From Paramesorhizobium salinisoli (GTDB lineage: Bacteria; Pseudomonadota; Alphaproteobacteria; Rhizobiales; Rhizobiaceae), in the NCBI RefSeq assembly GCF_003335045.1, contig NZ_QOZG01000014.1:1-54065 (forward strand): a DNA stretch of 54,065 nucleotides. The letters run 5' to 3'. A model generated the notes under the pieces. The model worked only from the letters and a program-made list of their open reading frames with translations. It did no database searches and had not been told where the DNA came from. Shown here piece by piece: positions 1 to 7,464 of this stretch. Position 1 is the first letter of the stretch; each line of letters opens with the position of its first letter. Position numbers and translations under genes: made by a program.

Positions 1-162
1 ACTGAGCCCTTGTGCTTCCGTGGGAAGCTGTTCGTTATTTTTTACTTCCCTTGCTTTCCATCCGGCCGTGCTCCTGCCGTCTTGCCACTCAGAGGTTTCG
101 AGAAGATGGGCTCTGATTTTTTGCAGGATTGCTTGATCGAGGATATTCTTGAGACGAAACAC
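1..162 (-). CDS. PiuC-like PKHD-type Fe(II)/2-oxoglutarate dioxygenase, 5' end only
   Basis: This is the first 54 codons of a gene that runs off the left edge of the window. It was read directly from the complementary strand. The start is GTG at 162, with an AGGAG ribosome site 7 bases upstream and no competing ATG. The reading contains SEWQDGRSTAGW and VKNNEQLP, which match the N-terminal block of the PKHD-type hydroxylase family (PiuC/YbiX; xxWxDGRxTAG...VKxNxQLP). Family members are cytoplasmic iron(II)/2-oxoglutarate dioxygenases of about 225 residues, usually near TonB-dependent siderophore receptors and iron-regulated. The iron ligands lie outside the window. The identification rests on this N-terminal block only. 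Confidence 0.75.
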   Translation of the reverse strand, partial: MFRLKNILDQAILQKIRAHLLETSEWQDGRSTAGWKAREVKNNEQLPTEAQGLS

Positions 163-371
163 TTTTTTCTCCTGGGCAGGCCAGGCGACAATCGTCAGGC
201 CTCGGCGATGTGGAGTGCATCTCCTGGCAAGCCAGGTGCTTCGCCACGCCTGCCATGAATGGCAACGGATAGGGGCCATTCTCGTTGAACATGGGGTCGT
301 TTGCGGGAGGGGGCGGAATCCTCCCGCGAGTGACCCCAACAATTCCCGCCTTCTTCGATGAAACCGTCTGC

Positions 372-1307
372 CTAACCGCGTTTCATTTGCCAGTCTTCCA
401 CTGAAGGAGGTTTATTGATGTACTGCTTACTCCATTCGTTGCCCCGGCTGGCTGCTTTGCGGAACCATTCAACTGCGCGCTGTTTATCCAGCGGTACACC
501 CGCGCCAACACTGTACATCACGCCGAGCCCGGCCATGGCGTCTGCATCCCCCTGATCGGCGGCTTTCTGCAGCCAATAAACAGATTTCTTGTCGTCCTTC
601 TCCACGCCGTCTCCAACCATGTATCGTTTTCCAAGCTCAGCCTGAGCTGTGGCTTCCCCGTGTAACGCAGCTTTTCGCGTCCATAAAAGGGCCTGCTGTA
701 TATCCCGTTTAACACCGGTGCCCTGAGCATAACTTAAGCCCATGAAGCTCTCCGCAGGTGGGAAAGCCTGATCCGCGGACTTTTTCATCCAGATGACAGC
801 CTCTTCGGGGTCTTTGGGAACGCCATTTCCCAAATCATACATCGATCCCAATGCAAACTGGGTGATGTGGTTTCCCGCTTCCGCCGATTTGCGGATGAGC
901 GCTACGTTCTGATCATTATCCTTTTGCGGATTCACTTCCTTAATATACATTCCACCAAGTGTGGCGGCAGCGCCCTGATTTCCCTGTTCAGCCGCTTTCC
1001 GCAGCCAGGATGCAGCCTCGATATAGTTTTGCTCAGCATTATTGTTTTGCTTGACTTCGCCACTCAATAACATAATGGCAAGTTTAAGCTGTGCGTCGGA
1101 ATCTCCCCGATCAGCGAGCACTTTCAAGTCCTTATATCGGCTTTCCTGTTGAGCGGTTTGCGTTTCAATTGCGCCCGCCTCTTTGGGCATGACCACCCCA
1201 AGAAGCGCGAAGCTCAGGATAAAAACACGCCAGAACGGCGCTCCAGAAGATCGTATTGAAATAGACATAAAAGGTCCTCCAGGGATGTTTCCACATGGCA
1301 ACGGCAC
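372..1307 (-). CDS. Secreted Sel1-repeat (TPR-like) protein
   Basis: A 311-residue protein. The hydrophobic run FWRVFILSFALLGVVMP near residue 26 looks like a signal peptide or N-terminal anchor, so the product is probably periplasmic. From about residue 45 to 295 it is built of tandem Sel1-like repeats of about 36 residues, with recurring motifs such as A-x-x-WLRKAAEQGN, A-x-x-LG-x-MY, G-x-GV-x-KD and AVEWFRKAA. Sel1 repeats fold into alpha-alpha hairpins that scaffold protein-protein contacts; no catalytic residues are expected. The annotated start is far from the hydrophobic segment, and the internal Met at residue 14 (MSISIRSSGAP) would give a more usual signal peptide. It lies downstream of the gene at 1470-1880 on the same strand, separated by a strong hairpin. 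Function unknown beyond scaffolding. Confidence 0.8.
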   Translation of the reverse strand: MPLPCGNIPGGPFMSISIRSSGAPFWRVFILSFALLGVVMPKEAGAIETQTAQQESRYKDLKVLADRGDSDAQLKLAIMLLSGEVKQNNNAEQNYIEAASWLRKAAEQGNQGAAATLGGMYIKEVNPQKDNDQNVALIRKSAEAGNHITQFALGSMYDLGNGVPKDPEEAVIWMKKSADQAFPPAESFMGLSYAQGTGVKRDIQQALLWTRKAALHGEATAQAELGKRYMVGDGVEKDDKKSVYWLQKAADQGDADAMAGLGVMYSVGAGVPLDKQRAVEWFRKAASRGNEWSKQYINKPPSVEDWQMKRG

Positions 1308-1335
1308 CCGGTTCAGGTAAAGCGCCTCACGAGAT

Positions 1336-1381
1336 GCAGCAGCCTGTTCCGGTCAGGATATCAACCGGAACAGGCTGCTGC
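1336..1381 (-). terminator. Perfect 18-bp stem-loop between the Gly-rich protein gene and the Sel1 gene
   Basis: Positions 1336-1353 and 1364-1381 are exact inverted repeats (18 of 18) around a 10-base loop. The hairpin lies after the stop of the leftward gene at 1470-1880 and just upstream of the leftward Sel1 gene. No T-run follows on the minus strand, so it is either an atypical terminator or a processing/attenuation hairpin. Confidence 0.6.
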
Positions 1382-1469
1382 GATCGCGGCCGCCAAACAA
1401 GCTTCGCACCTGACAGATGTGGTTCGCGGTGTTGGAGCTGCCTGTTCTGACACCACCAGGCAGAGCCGA

Positions 1470-1880
1470 CTATCTATCGCCGCCGCCGCCACCCCATTTT
1501 CGTGATTTTCCTGCGGGCATCGTATTGGGCTGGCCATGAAAGTCCACGTCCAGTATTCCCTTTATGAAATTGAGCGCAGCATCCGTCCAATTCCACGTTT
1601 CAGCTACAATTGAACTTATAGATTTCCGCTGGCCCGGATTCGCCTTATGGTATGCATCCTCAATGGCCTTCACTAATTGTTCCTGATTAACGCCATACCG
1701 CTCTGCAAGAATCCGTGGACTGAGGCGATCCGTCTTTCCGCCCGCCGTGCTGCTGCCACCACTCATGCCGCCACCGAAACCGTCGCCACGACCACCAGCC
1801 CTTCCGCCGCCAGAGCCGCCGCTTGCAGCGGACCCGCCGCCTTCACCGCCGAACATTTCCTCTACAGTCAATTCACGCAC
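1470..1880 (-). CDS. Gly-rich small protein with microcin-like double-glycine leader
   Basis: A 136-residue protein. It starts at GTG (1880) behind a good AAGGAG site with a 7-base gap. The N-terminus MRELTVEEMFGGEGG aligns without gaps with class II microcin leaders such as microcin V (M-R-x-L-T-x-x-E-[LM]-x(4)-GG), with the GG at residues 14-15. Residues 15-48 are Gly/Ser-rich. Residues 52-125 form a more ordinary domain containing RLSPRILAERYGV, AIEDAYHKANPGQR and ETWNWTDAALNFIKGILD, and the end is again Gly-rich (WGGGGGDR). If the leader is real, the product would be cut after GG by a C39-peptidase ABC exporter, but none is in the window and no immunity gene is obvious. It could instead be an ordinary low-complexity cytoplasmic protein. 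The gene is real by start signal and coding character; the function is inference. Confidence 0.6.
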   Translation of the reverse strand: MRELTVEEMFGGEGGGSAASGGSGGGRAGGRGDGFGGGMSGGSSTAGGKTDRLSPRILAERYGVNQEQLVKAIEDAYHKANPGQRKSISSIVAETWNWTDAALNFIKGILDVDFHGQPNTMPAGKSRKWGGGGGDR

Positions 1881-2340
1881 GCCATTTCTCCTTGATTTGA
1901 CCGAATTATTCCAAGTCTAAATCGGGGTCTCGGCAACAAGTGTCCGGTCAAGGCCTGCGCCCGATCCATGAAACTCTACGTTTCGTGTGCCTAAGATTAT
2001 CGGGGCTGTGGAGAATAAAAAGGGACGCTAGCACCCCTATTTTTTTCTACCAGCGCTTCTTTTTTGGAGGTGCATCGGGGCTGCAGCGAATCCAACGATC
2101 CATGTTCGTTCAAATGGCGAAAATCTCAAGCTCGGGTGGGAAAATTGCCGCCGCTTAGTGTCGAGCGAAGTCGCCGGGACTTGATAGACCTTGATTGAAG
2201 AGAATTCAATCGCTACTTATCAATAACATCAACTACTTAGTTTCAATGATTATTATGCGATTCAAAATTATAACAAGGTTACATTCTAATTCGAAGTGCG
2301 ACATGCCAATAATTTCAATAGGTTCCCTTTTGGAAATTTT
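1881..2340. other. Gene-free, partly AT-rich stretch before the IS30 remnant
   Basis: I see no credible gene here. The first 20 bases hold the ribosome site of the leftward gene ending at 1470. From about 2195 to 2340 the sequence becomes markedly AT-rich. The IS30 transposase reading begins at about 2344, so the left end of that element is probably near 2280-2300, but I could not fix its terminal repeat. Confidence 0.5.
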
Positions 2341-2343
2341 GGG

Positions 2344-2730
2344 ATGTCACGAAGCTATTCGCAGCTGAATCTGGCTGATCGCCGCCGCCTCTATGTCGAA
2401 CGCAAAGTATCGATCAACGAAATGGCGCGCTCGGTCGTCACCGCTCTACGATCTATCGCGAGATCAGGCGCAATACATTCCACGATCGCGAGCTTCCCGA
2501 ATATAGCGGCTACTTCCCAACGGTTGCTGACGACATCCGCAAGGAGCGGCGGCGGCGTTTGAGGAAGCTTATGCGCCACCCGCAATTTGAGCGAACTGGT
2601 CATCGAGCAGTTGGAGGCGCTTTGGTCCCCGGAACAGATCGCCGGCCGCCTGCTCGCCAATGGCGTGAGCGCCGTGAGTGTTGCACCGAGACGATCTATC
2701 GCTTTATCTACGGCAAGGAGATTATGCGAT
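2344..2730 (+). pseudogene. IS30-family transposase, frameshifted 5' fragment
   Basis: Pieces of one IS30-type transposase are spread over three frames. First SRSYSQLNLADRRRLYVERK and KVSINEMAR (the N-terminal helix-turn-helix). After a frameshift near 2440 come HRSTIYREIRRNTFHD and PEYSGYFPTVADDIRKERR. After another near 2580, LVIEQLEALWSPEQIAGRLL. After a last one near 2680, CTETIYRFIYGKE. The order and spacing are those of intact IS30 transposases, but at least three frameshifts make it dead. Homology stops abruptly at about 2728. The DDE catalytic half, which should follow, is absent and replaced by unrelated DNA. Confidence 0.8.
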
Positions 2731-2797
2731 GATCAAGAACCAGAGCCGGCATTCGCGGAACGCAGCGCGTTTCAGTCGTCGGATCGCCATCCAACGA

Positions 2798-2965
2798 TAT
2801 TGCTGCAAGGCAACGCGAATGCGCTTCCCGAAGCAATCCGCAAACAAGGGCGCACGAAACCCCCGCTTCCTTCGCGATGATCTTTTGAGGGACGCCCTCA
2901 AAATAATGTTGCTTGTAGAATTTTCGCGTCCTGGCGGGCATTGCCTCGACAGCACACCGATCAAG
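2798..2965 (-). pseudogene. Remnant of a FecI-like ECF sigma factor (region 4)
   Basis: On the minus strand a reading of about 56 residues contains AVEAMPARTRKFYKQHYFEG followed by VPQKIIAKEAGVSCALVCGL and REAHSRC. This pattern (xxLPxRTRxxFxxHxxEGxxQKxIAxxxGVSxxxVxxxIRxAxxxC) is typical of sigma region 4 in FecI-type iron-responsive sigma factors. No region 2 is found upstream, so only a scrap survives. It sits where the lost half of the IS30 transposase should be. The call rests on motif resemblance alone. Confidence 0.45.
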
Positions 2966-3156
2966 CTGGCCAAGGTTGAAGAATGGCCGTCTGAGAAGGG
3001 CGCTGGCAATGACCGCGCTTCGCCATGCAGTAAGGCTGAGCTGTGGCTCGGCTATCCCATGGCTATGGCGCCCGGCATTCAATATGAATATGCGGCTGGC
3101 GCGCATCCGGCAGTTGAGGGACGGGCGCCGAATTCGTCAAACCAGGAGGTTCAGAA

Positions 3157-3900
3157 ATGACCAAGGAGACGCAATCCAAGCAGGTGCTGGTGGAGGTGAC
3201 TATTTCGGCACCGGTTGCAACAGTCTGGCGCGCGCTGCGCGAGCCAATGCAACTCGCGAATTGGTTTGGCTGGGATGCCCCCGGGCTCGCTGATGAAATC
3301 GACTATATTTTCCATAGCCACGCCACAGTCGATGAGGCGGCACATACCATCCAATTCGAACCATGGGAGGGCGTTTCTGACAGTTTTGAACTGATCGAGC
3401 ATGGAGGCGCGACGGTGTTGCGGGTGGTGCGCCACGGAGGACTGCCGATTGATTGGAAAGACACCTATCATGACATCAACGAGGGTTGGGTCACGTTTGT
3501 GCAGCAATTGCGTCTGTTGCTCGACCGGCATCCGGGAAACAAGCGCCGGACCATCTATCTTTCGGGAGCGGCTGCTCCCGGCGTTCCCAAAGTAAGTTCC
3601 GCGCTAGGGCTGAGGATACTACGGAACAAACCGGATGGCTCGGAGTTTGCCGCAGAACTGCCGCCCGGCGTGGCCGTAACCGGCACGATATGGCATCGCA
3701 CCCATTTCCAGCTTGGTCTCGGTGTTCGCCAGTGGGGCGATGGATTGCTGGTCGTCACCGACAAAGGCCCAGGAGAGAAACGACCGCACGGCGGTGGATC
3801 AGTGCTGATCACGACCTTCGGGCTCGATGACGGGGCCTTTGCGGCACTCGAAGCGCGTTGGTCCGGCTGGTGGGCGGAGCGCTATTCGGAGACGAAATAA
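3157..3900 (+). CDS. SRPBCC (AHSA1/START-like) domain protein
   Basis: A 247-residue protein. The ATG at 3157 is preceded by AGGAGG at about 3143-3148. The N-terminal 130 residues carry the AHSA1-type pattern (VEVTISAPVATVWRALREP, then NWFGWDAP, then W-x-x-F-VQQL), a helix-grip fold with a hydrophobic ligand cavity. Residues 135-245 form a second, less conserved lobe containing FGLDDGAFAALEARWSGWW, also seen in longer members. Ligand and role unknown. The gene is isolated, flanked by the sigma remnant and the integrase remnant, so it may have arrived with mobile DNA. Confidence 0.8.
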   Translation: MTKETQSKQVLVEVTISAPVATVWRALREPMQLANWFGWDAPGLADEIDYIFHSHATVDEAAHTIQFEPWEGVSDSFELIEHGGATVLRVVRHGGLPIDWKDTYHDINEGWVTFVQQLRLLLDRHPGNKRRTIYLSGAAAPGVPKVSSALGLRILRNKPDGSEFAAELPPGVAVTGTIWHRTHFQLGLGVRQWGDGLLVVTDKGPGEKRPHGGGSVLITTFGLDDGAFAALEARWSGWWAERYSETK

Positions 3901-3943
3901 ACGCGCCAGTGACGGCAGTGACAAGATGTTATTTGGCGCGAAC

Positions 3944-4060
3944 ACTGCGAAGAAGGACCGGACGGCATTGCTGTTAGAGGCGCGGATAACCTGCGCTGTA
4001 CAGATCCTACTTAGCCGCACCAAGATCGAGAACACCGTCCGCCATCTCGGTGTTGACGTC
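3944..4060 (+). pseudogene. C-terminal remnant of a tyrosine recombinase/integrase
   Basis: The plus-strand reading contains KDRTALLLEARITCAVQILL and SRTKIENTVRHLGVDV. It matches the end of plasmid/phage-type integrases (TKxxLIYRRTxNLRAVQxLLGHTKIExTVRYLGVxxDDAL). The expected GHTKIE is SRTKIE, and the catalytic Tyr of VRYLGV is His. The upstream catalytic domain is missing. This is an inactive tail marking a past integration event. Confidence 0.6.
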
Positions 4061-4083
4061 GGGTTCGTGCGCGAGCCGCAGAT

Positions 4084-4932
4084 TCAACTGTTTGTGCGCT
4101 GGCTGAGCCAGATACTGCCGATAACCAGTGCAATGCCGACTATCTGAAGCAGGGTCAGCGTCTGCCCGAGAAAGCTCCATCCGAGCAGCACCGCTGTGAG
4201 CGGACTGAGGAACAAGAGAGATGATATGACCGGGGGAGGCAATCGCCCGATGCCTCGAAACCACAGGGCATAAGTAAAAGCCGCTCCGATCAGGCCGAGC
4301 CATACCAGCCCCAGAAGGTTGGAGGCCGTCGGAACAGGAATAGAATGTTTGGCAAGTAGGGCAACGGGGAGCAAAAGCAAGCCGCCGGCGGTGAGTTGCC
4401 ACGCGGTGAAGGTGAGCGGCGATACCGGAGGCCGCCATTTGCGCGCTAAAATACTTCCGAGCGCCATGGATGTAGCGCCAGCGAGGCCGGCAGCAACCCC
4501 GATGGCATCGAGCGCGGCGCTGGGCGTCAAAACGAGCAGTGCGACACCGCCCATCCCGACAAGGGCGCCGATGATATTTGATGGCCGCACCGGGCTGGAA
4601 AGCAGAAAGGAGCCCAGAAAGACGACAATAAGCGGCTGCGCCGAGAGCACGGTGCCGGCAACCCCGCCGGGCAGCCGGTAGGCCGCGACAAACAGCATGC
4701 CGAGAAAAATCGAGATATTGAGAGCGCCGAGCACGAATGCGCGCAGCCACCAGATTCCGGCCGGCAATTCCCGCACGATCATCATCAGTATCAGACCTGC
4801 GGGCAAAGCCCGCAGCAGGGCGACGGTAATCGGAGGGAAGCCCGGCAGAAATTCGGTCGTCACGAGATAGGTGCTGCCCCAGATGACGGGCGCAATCGCA
4901 GTCGTGGCAAGGTCGGAAACTCTGGTTTTCAT
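4084..4932 (-). CDS. EamA/DMT-family transporter
   Basis: A 282-residue polytopic membrane protein with about ten transmembrane helices in two EamA repeats (for example VLGALNISIFLGMLFVAAYR in the first half and GLVWLGLIGAAFTYALWFRG in the second). PVIWGSTYLVTTEFLPG near the N-terminus is the usual EamA entry motif. Family members export amino acids, metabolites or drugs; the substrate is unknown. The start codon overlaps the stop of the nitroreductase by 4 bp (ATGA), so the two are translationally coupled. A longer reading in another frame over the same bases is a shadow. Confidence 0.9.
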   Translation of the reverse strand: MKTRVSDLATTAIAPVIWGSTYLVTTEFLPGFPPITVALLRALPAGLILMMIVRELPAGIWWLRAFVLGALNISIFLGMLFVAAYRLPGGVAGTVLSAQPLIVVFLGSFLLSSPVRPSNIIGALVGMGGVALLVLTPSAALDAIGVAAGLAGATSMALGSILARKWRPPVSPLTFTAWQLTAGGLLLLPVALLAKHSIPVPTASNLLGLVWLGLIGAAFTYALWFRGIGRLPPPVISSLLFLSPLTAVLLGWSFLGQTLTLLQIVGIALVIGSIWLSQRTNS

Positions 4933-5543
4933 GAAATCTCCAGAACCTCCGAAAGCGGCCGGCGCGGCTTCTGCGGCCAGTTGTCCTGTGCGGCATGACC
5001 GACCGCAAGAAGCATGACGGGCATCTCATTTTGAGCGAGGCCGAATTCTCGGGTCACGGCGTCGGCATCGAAGCCGCCCAAAAGGCCGGATGCGAGATTC
5101 ATTGCTTCGGCGGCATACATGAGCGTCGCCGCGCCAAGAGTGGCCGAACGTATCGCCTCATCGCGCGCCGCATGGGGTTTGGCATATTGCACCCTCACAT
5201 TCTCCTGCCAATCCGAAGCCATGTTTTGCGGCATGTACCCGGCTTCGACGAATGGGCGAAGGCGGTCGGCAAGGGCGATGTGGTCGGGCCACTGCCCGCA
5301 GATGATGAATGTGACGGCGGCCTCGGAAACCTTGGCCTGCCCATAGGCCTGTTGGCGCAGTCTCGCCTTCGCTTCGGGGGTCCGGACTGCAATGAAGCGC
5401 CAGTTCTGCAGATTGTAGGCGGTCGGGGCGCGCGTCGCAAGGCGAACGAGCTCTCCGATCTCTGGGTCGGTGAGCCTGTGAGACGCATCGAACTGATTGG
5501 CGGAAACGCGCTGCTCGATCAGGCGGATGAATGGATGAAGCAT
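4929..5543 (-). CDS. Nitroreductase-family flavoprotein
   Basis: A 204-residue protein of the FMN-dependent nitroreductase family. The N-terminal block LVRLATRAPTAYNLQNWRFI is the FMN phosphate-binding signature. The segment MNLASGLLGGFD and the C-terminal LLAVGHAAQDNWPQKPRRPL are the usual dimer-interface and end motifs. Such enzymes reduce nitroaromatics, quinones or enones with NAD(P)H in the cytoplasm. It is the first gene of a two-gene unit with the EamA transporter and is divergent from the LysR gene at 5649, which probably controls it. Confidence 0.88.
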   Translation of the reverse strand: MLHPFIRLIEQRVSANQFDASHRLTDPEIGELVRLATRAPTAYNLQNWRFIAVRTPEAKARLRQQAYGQAKVSEAAVTFIICGQWPDHIALADRLRPFVEAGYMPQNMASDWQENVRVQYAKPHAARDEAIRSATLGAATLMYAAEAMNLASGLLGGFDADAVTREFGLAQNEMPVMLLAVGHAAQDNWPQKPRRPLSEVLEIS

Positions 5544-5648
5544 TGTTTAAAAATTCCCTGACACTGTTGCAGCAGAGGTAGAGAATTCACTTGTTGGATA
5601 GAATAGGTTAATAGAGAAAGATACTCTTATCTGTAAGGGAATAATGAA

Positions 5649-6554
5649 ATGGACCGCTTCACGGCGTTGCAGGTCTTTCGGCATGTGGCGGAACTCGGCA
5701 GCTTCGCGGAAGCAGCCCGTGCGCTGGGCCTTTCTCCACCCGCCATCAGCAAGAATGTAGCCGAGCTTGAAGCGCATCTGGGAGTGCGCCTGATCAACCG
5801 GACAACGCGGCGTATGGCTCTGACCGAGGAAGGCAAGACCTATCTCGATCACGTCACCCGCGGCCTTGATGCACTGACCGAGGCGGAAACGGCGCTCTCG
5901 CTTGTCAGAACGTCGCTGTCCGGCACGCTGCGCGTGAGCGCACCCATGACGGTTGCTCTCGTGCGGTTTTCCCAAGCGATTCCGGAATTCCTTTCGCTGT
6001 ACCCGGAACTGAAGCTCGACCTGCATCTCGACGACCGCCGCGTCGATATTGTCCGCGAAGGGTTCGACCTTGCGATACGCGGCAGCAGCAATCTTGAGGA
6101 TTCAAGCCTGGTTGCAAGAAAGCTGGCGGTCATGCCGCATGTGCTGTGCGCCGCTCCGGCCTATTTCCAGCGGCATGGAAAGCCGGAAACGCCATCCGAT
6201 CTGAAAGCGCTGGACCACATTCGTTTTCTATTTGGCGGAAATGTCGATGCCTGGGAGTTCAAAAAGGACGGGCGCACCGAACGGATCGCGGTCCAGGCGC
6301 GCTACTCGGTTACATCGAGCCTGGCCGTCCGTGACGCGTTGCGCGGCGGTTGCGGCGTCAGCCTGATTCCGCGTCCATATGTTGCGAATGACCTGCAAGA
6401 CGGACGGCTGCAATCGGCCCTGGATGACTGGACAACGGCGGAAATCACACTCTATGCGGTTTATCCGTCACGTCAGCATCTTGCGCCAAAAATCCGCGTC
6501 TTCATCGACTTTCTGGCCCAACAGCTTAATCGCGTCCCGTCAGCTTTCGAGTGA
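5649..6554 (+). CDS. LysR-family transcriptional regulator
   Basis: A 301-residue protein with an N-terminal winged helix-turn-helix (MDRFTALQVFRHVAELGSFA then ARALGLSPPAISKNVAELEA) and a C-terminal substrate-binding domain of the CrgA/DsdC-like subgroup (SGTLRVSAPMTVALVRFSQA, FDLAIRGSSNLEDSSLVAR). It is divergent from the nitroreductase-EamA unit with about 105 bp between the start codons, the usual LysR arrangement. The inducer cannot be told from sequence. Confidence 0.92.
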   Translation: MDRFTALQVFRHVAELGSFAEAARALGLSPPAISKNVAELEAHLGVRLINRTTRRMALTEEGKTYLDHVTRGLDALTEAETALSLVRTSLSGTLRVSAPMTVALVRFSQAIPEFLSLYPELKLDLHLDDRRVDIVREGFDLAIRGSSNLEDSSLVARKLAVMPHVLCAAPAYFQRHGKPETPSDLKALDHIRFLFGGNVDAWEFKKDGRTERIAVQARYSVTSSLAVRDALRGGCGVSLIPRPYVANDLQDGRLQSALDDWTTAEITLYAVYPSRQHLAPKIRVFIDFLAQQLNRVPSAFE

Positions 6555-6826
6555 ACGCAGAAGCTGACCTACCGTCCGGAATAAGATCGTTGCCGAACGG
6601 CGGCTATCCAAAAAATCCCCTATAGCAGACTTCCGGCTTCCCGCCCCGAACTCGCCTGAGCGGCTGCCATTGGCGGAGAGCAGAAGTCTAACGCCAAAAC
6701 GCTGGATGGCCAATTTGCGTCAGAAGCGGAGGTTGCGGATGGCTGGTGCATGTCCGCGCTTCCACCCTACGGAGTCAAGACGAGCTTTCCGACGGTCTGA
6801 CAGCTCTCCAGTGCTTGAGGGGCTAG

Positions 6827-7152
6827 TGCCACCTGCTCCTGCTGTTGATGATCAATGTGTTGTTTCTATTCCTTGGCATGTACTTCGAGGGCGGGTCGGC
6901 CACCATTTGACAACGCCCCTGCTGCTTCCGGTGGCAACCCAGCTCGGCATCGTCAGGTCGGTCAACCTGACGATTGCCGGATTCACGCCGCCTGTCGGCA
7001 CGATGATGTTCATCACGATTGCAATCGCCAAGGTGCGCATGGAGGATTATGTCAAGGAATGCTGGTCGTTCCTGATAGCGCTGGCGGCCGCATTGCTGTT
7101 GATCACCTTCTGTCCCGGCCAGGTCATGTTCCTCCCGAACGCCTTCATGTGA
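6827..7152 (+). pseudogene. TRAP transporter large permease (DctM-type), C-terminal remnant
   Basis: One frame reads LLMINVLFLFLGMYFEGGSA and stops at about 6905. A frameshift then continues TTPLLLPVATQLGI, followed by an internal deletion to VNLTIAGFTPPVGTMMFI, IAKVRMEDYVKECW and a final hydrophobic helix ending at 7152. FTPPVG and the preceding helices are hallmark DctM sequences. The N-terminal two thirds are absent. This is dead residue of a former sugar-acid or dicarboxylate TRAP system. Confidence 0.75.
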
Positions 7153-7464
7153 GGATCGCTTACCGGGTGTCACGCTGAAGCAAGGGATAACCGCACTTGG
7201 CTTTTCCTCCAGAATGGCCTCGGCGATCACCGCGGCTGCCGTCGTGCCTCGGCAGGTTCTGGCGGCGGCCCAGGGCCCTTGCGCCCGATGCCATTGCGCG
7301 AGTGATCTACTCAGCGATCATCTGGGTGGACGGGGGCCGCTCGCCTCCACCCCCCCCTCGGCGGTGCAATCGCCGCAGGCTTCGTGTTGACCAATCCGTC
7401 CACACGGCTTGTCATATAAGATACAAGTGAAACGACTAGATGAGACCCCTCACTCAAATGTCAC
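7153..7464. other. Non-coding stretch with an imperfect operator-like repeat
   Basis: I see no intact gene. A short plus-strand reading at about 7287-7343 (DAIARVIYSAIIWVDGG) faintly resembles the end of a short-chain dehydrogenase and may be another scar of the TRAP locus. At 7408-7427, CTTGT and ACAAG flank an AT-rich centre, a GntR/FadR-like palindrome. The promoter of the following autotransporter gene must lie here. Confidence 0.35.

Noticed and set aside
89..292. Minus-strand reading upstream of the PiuC-like gene
   Set aside because: It overlaps the PiuC-like coding sequence in another frame, has no ribosome site and resembles no family.
4007..5029. A 340-codon minus-strand reading over the EamA gene
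   Set aside because: It is Arg/Ser/His-rich, has no family features and lies out of frame with the well-conserved EamA transporter.
7287..7343. A possible short-chain dehydrogenase tail (IIWVDGG)
   Set aside because: Only about 19 residues resemble the family end; too short to support.
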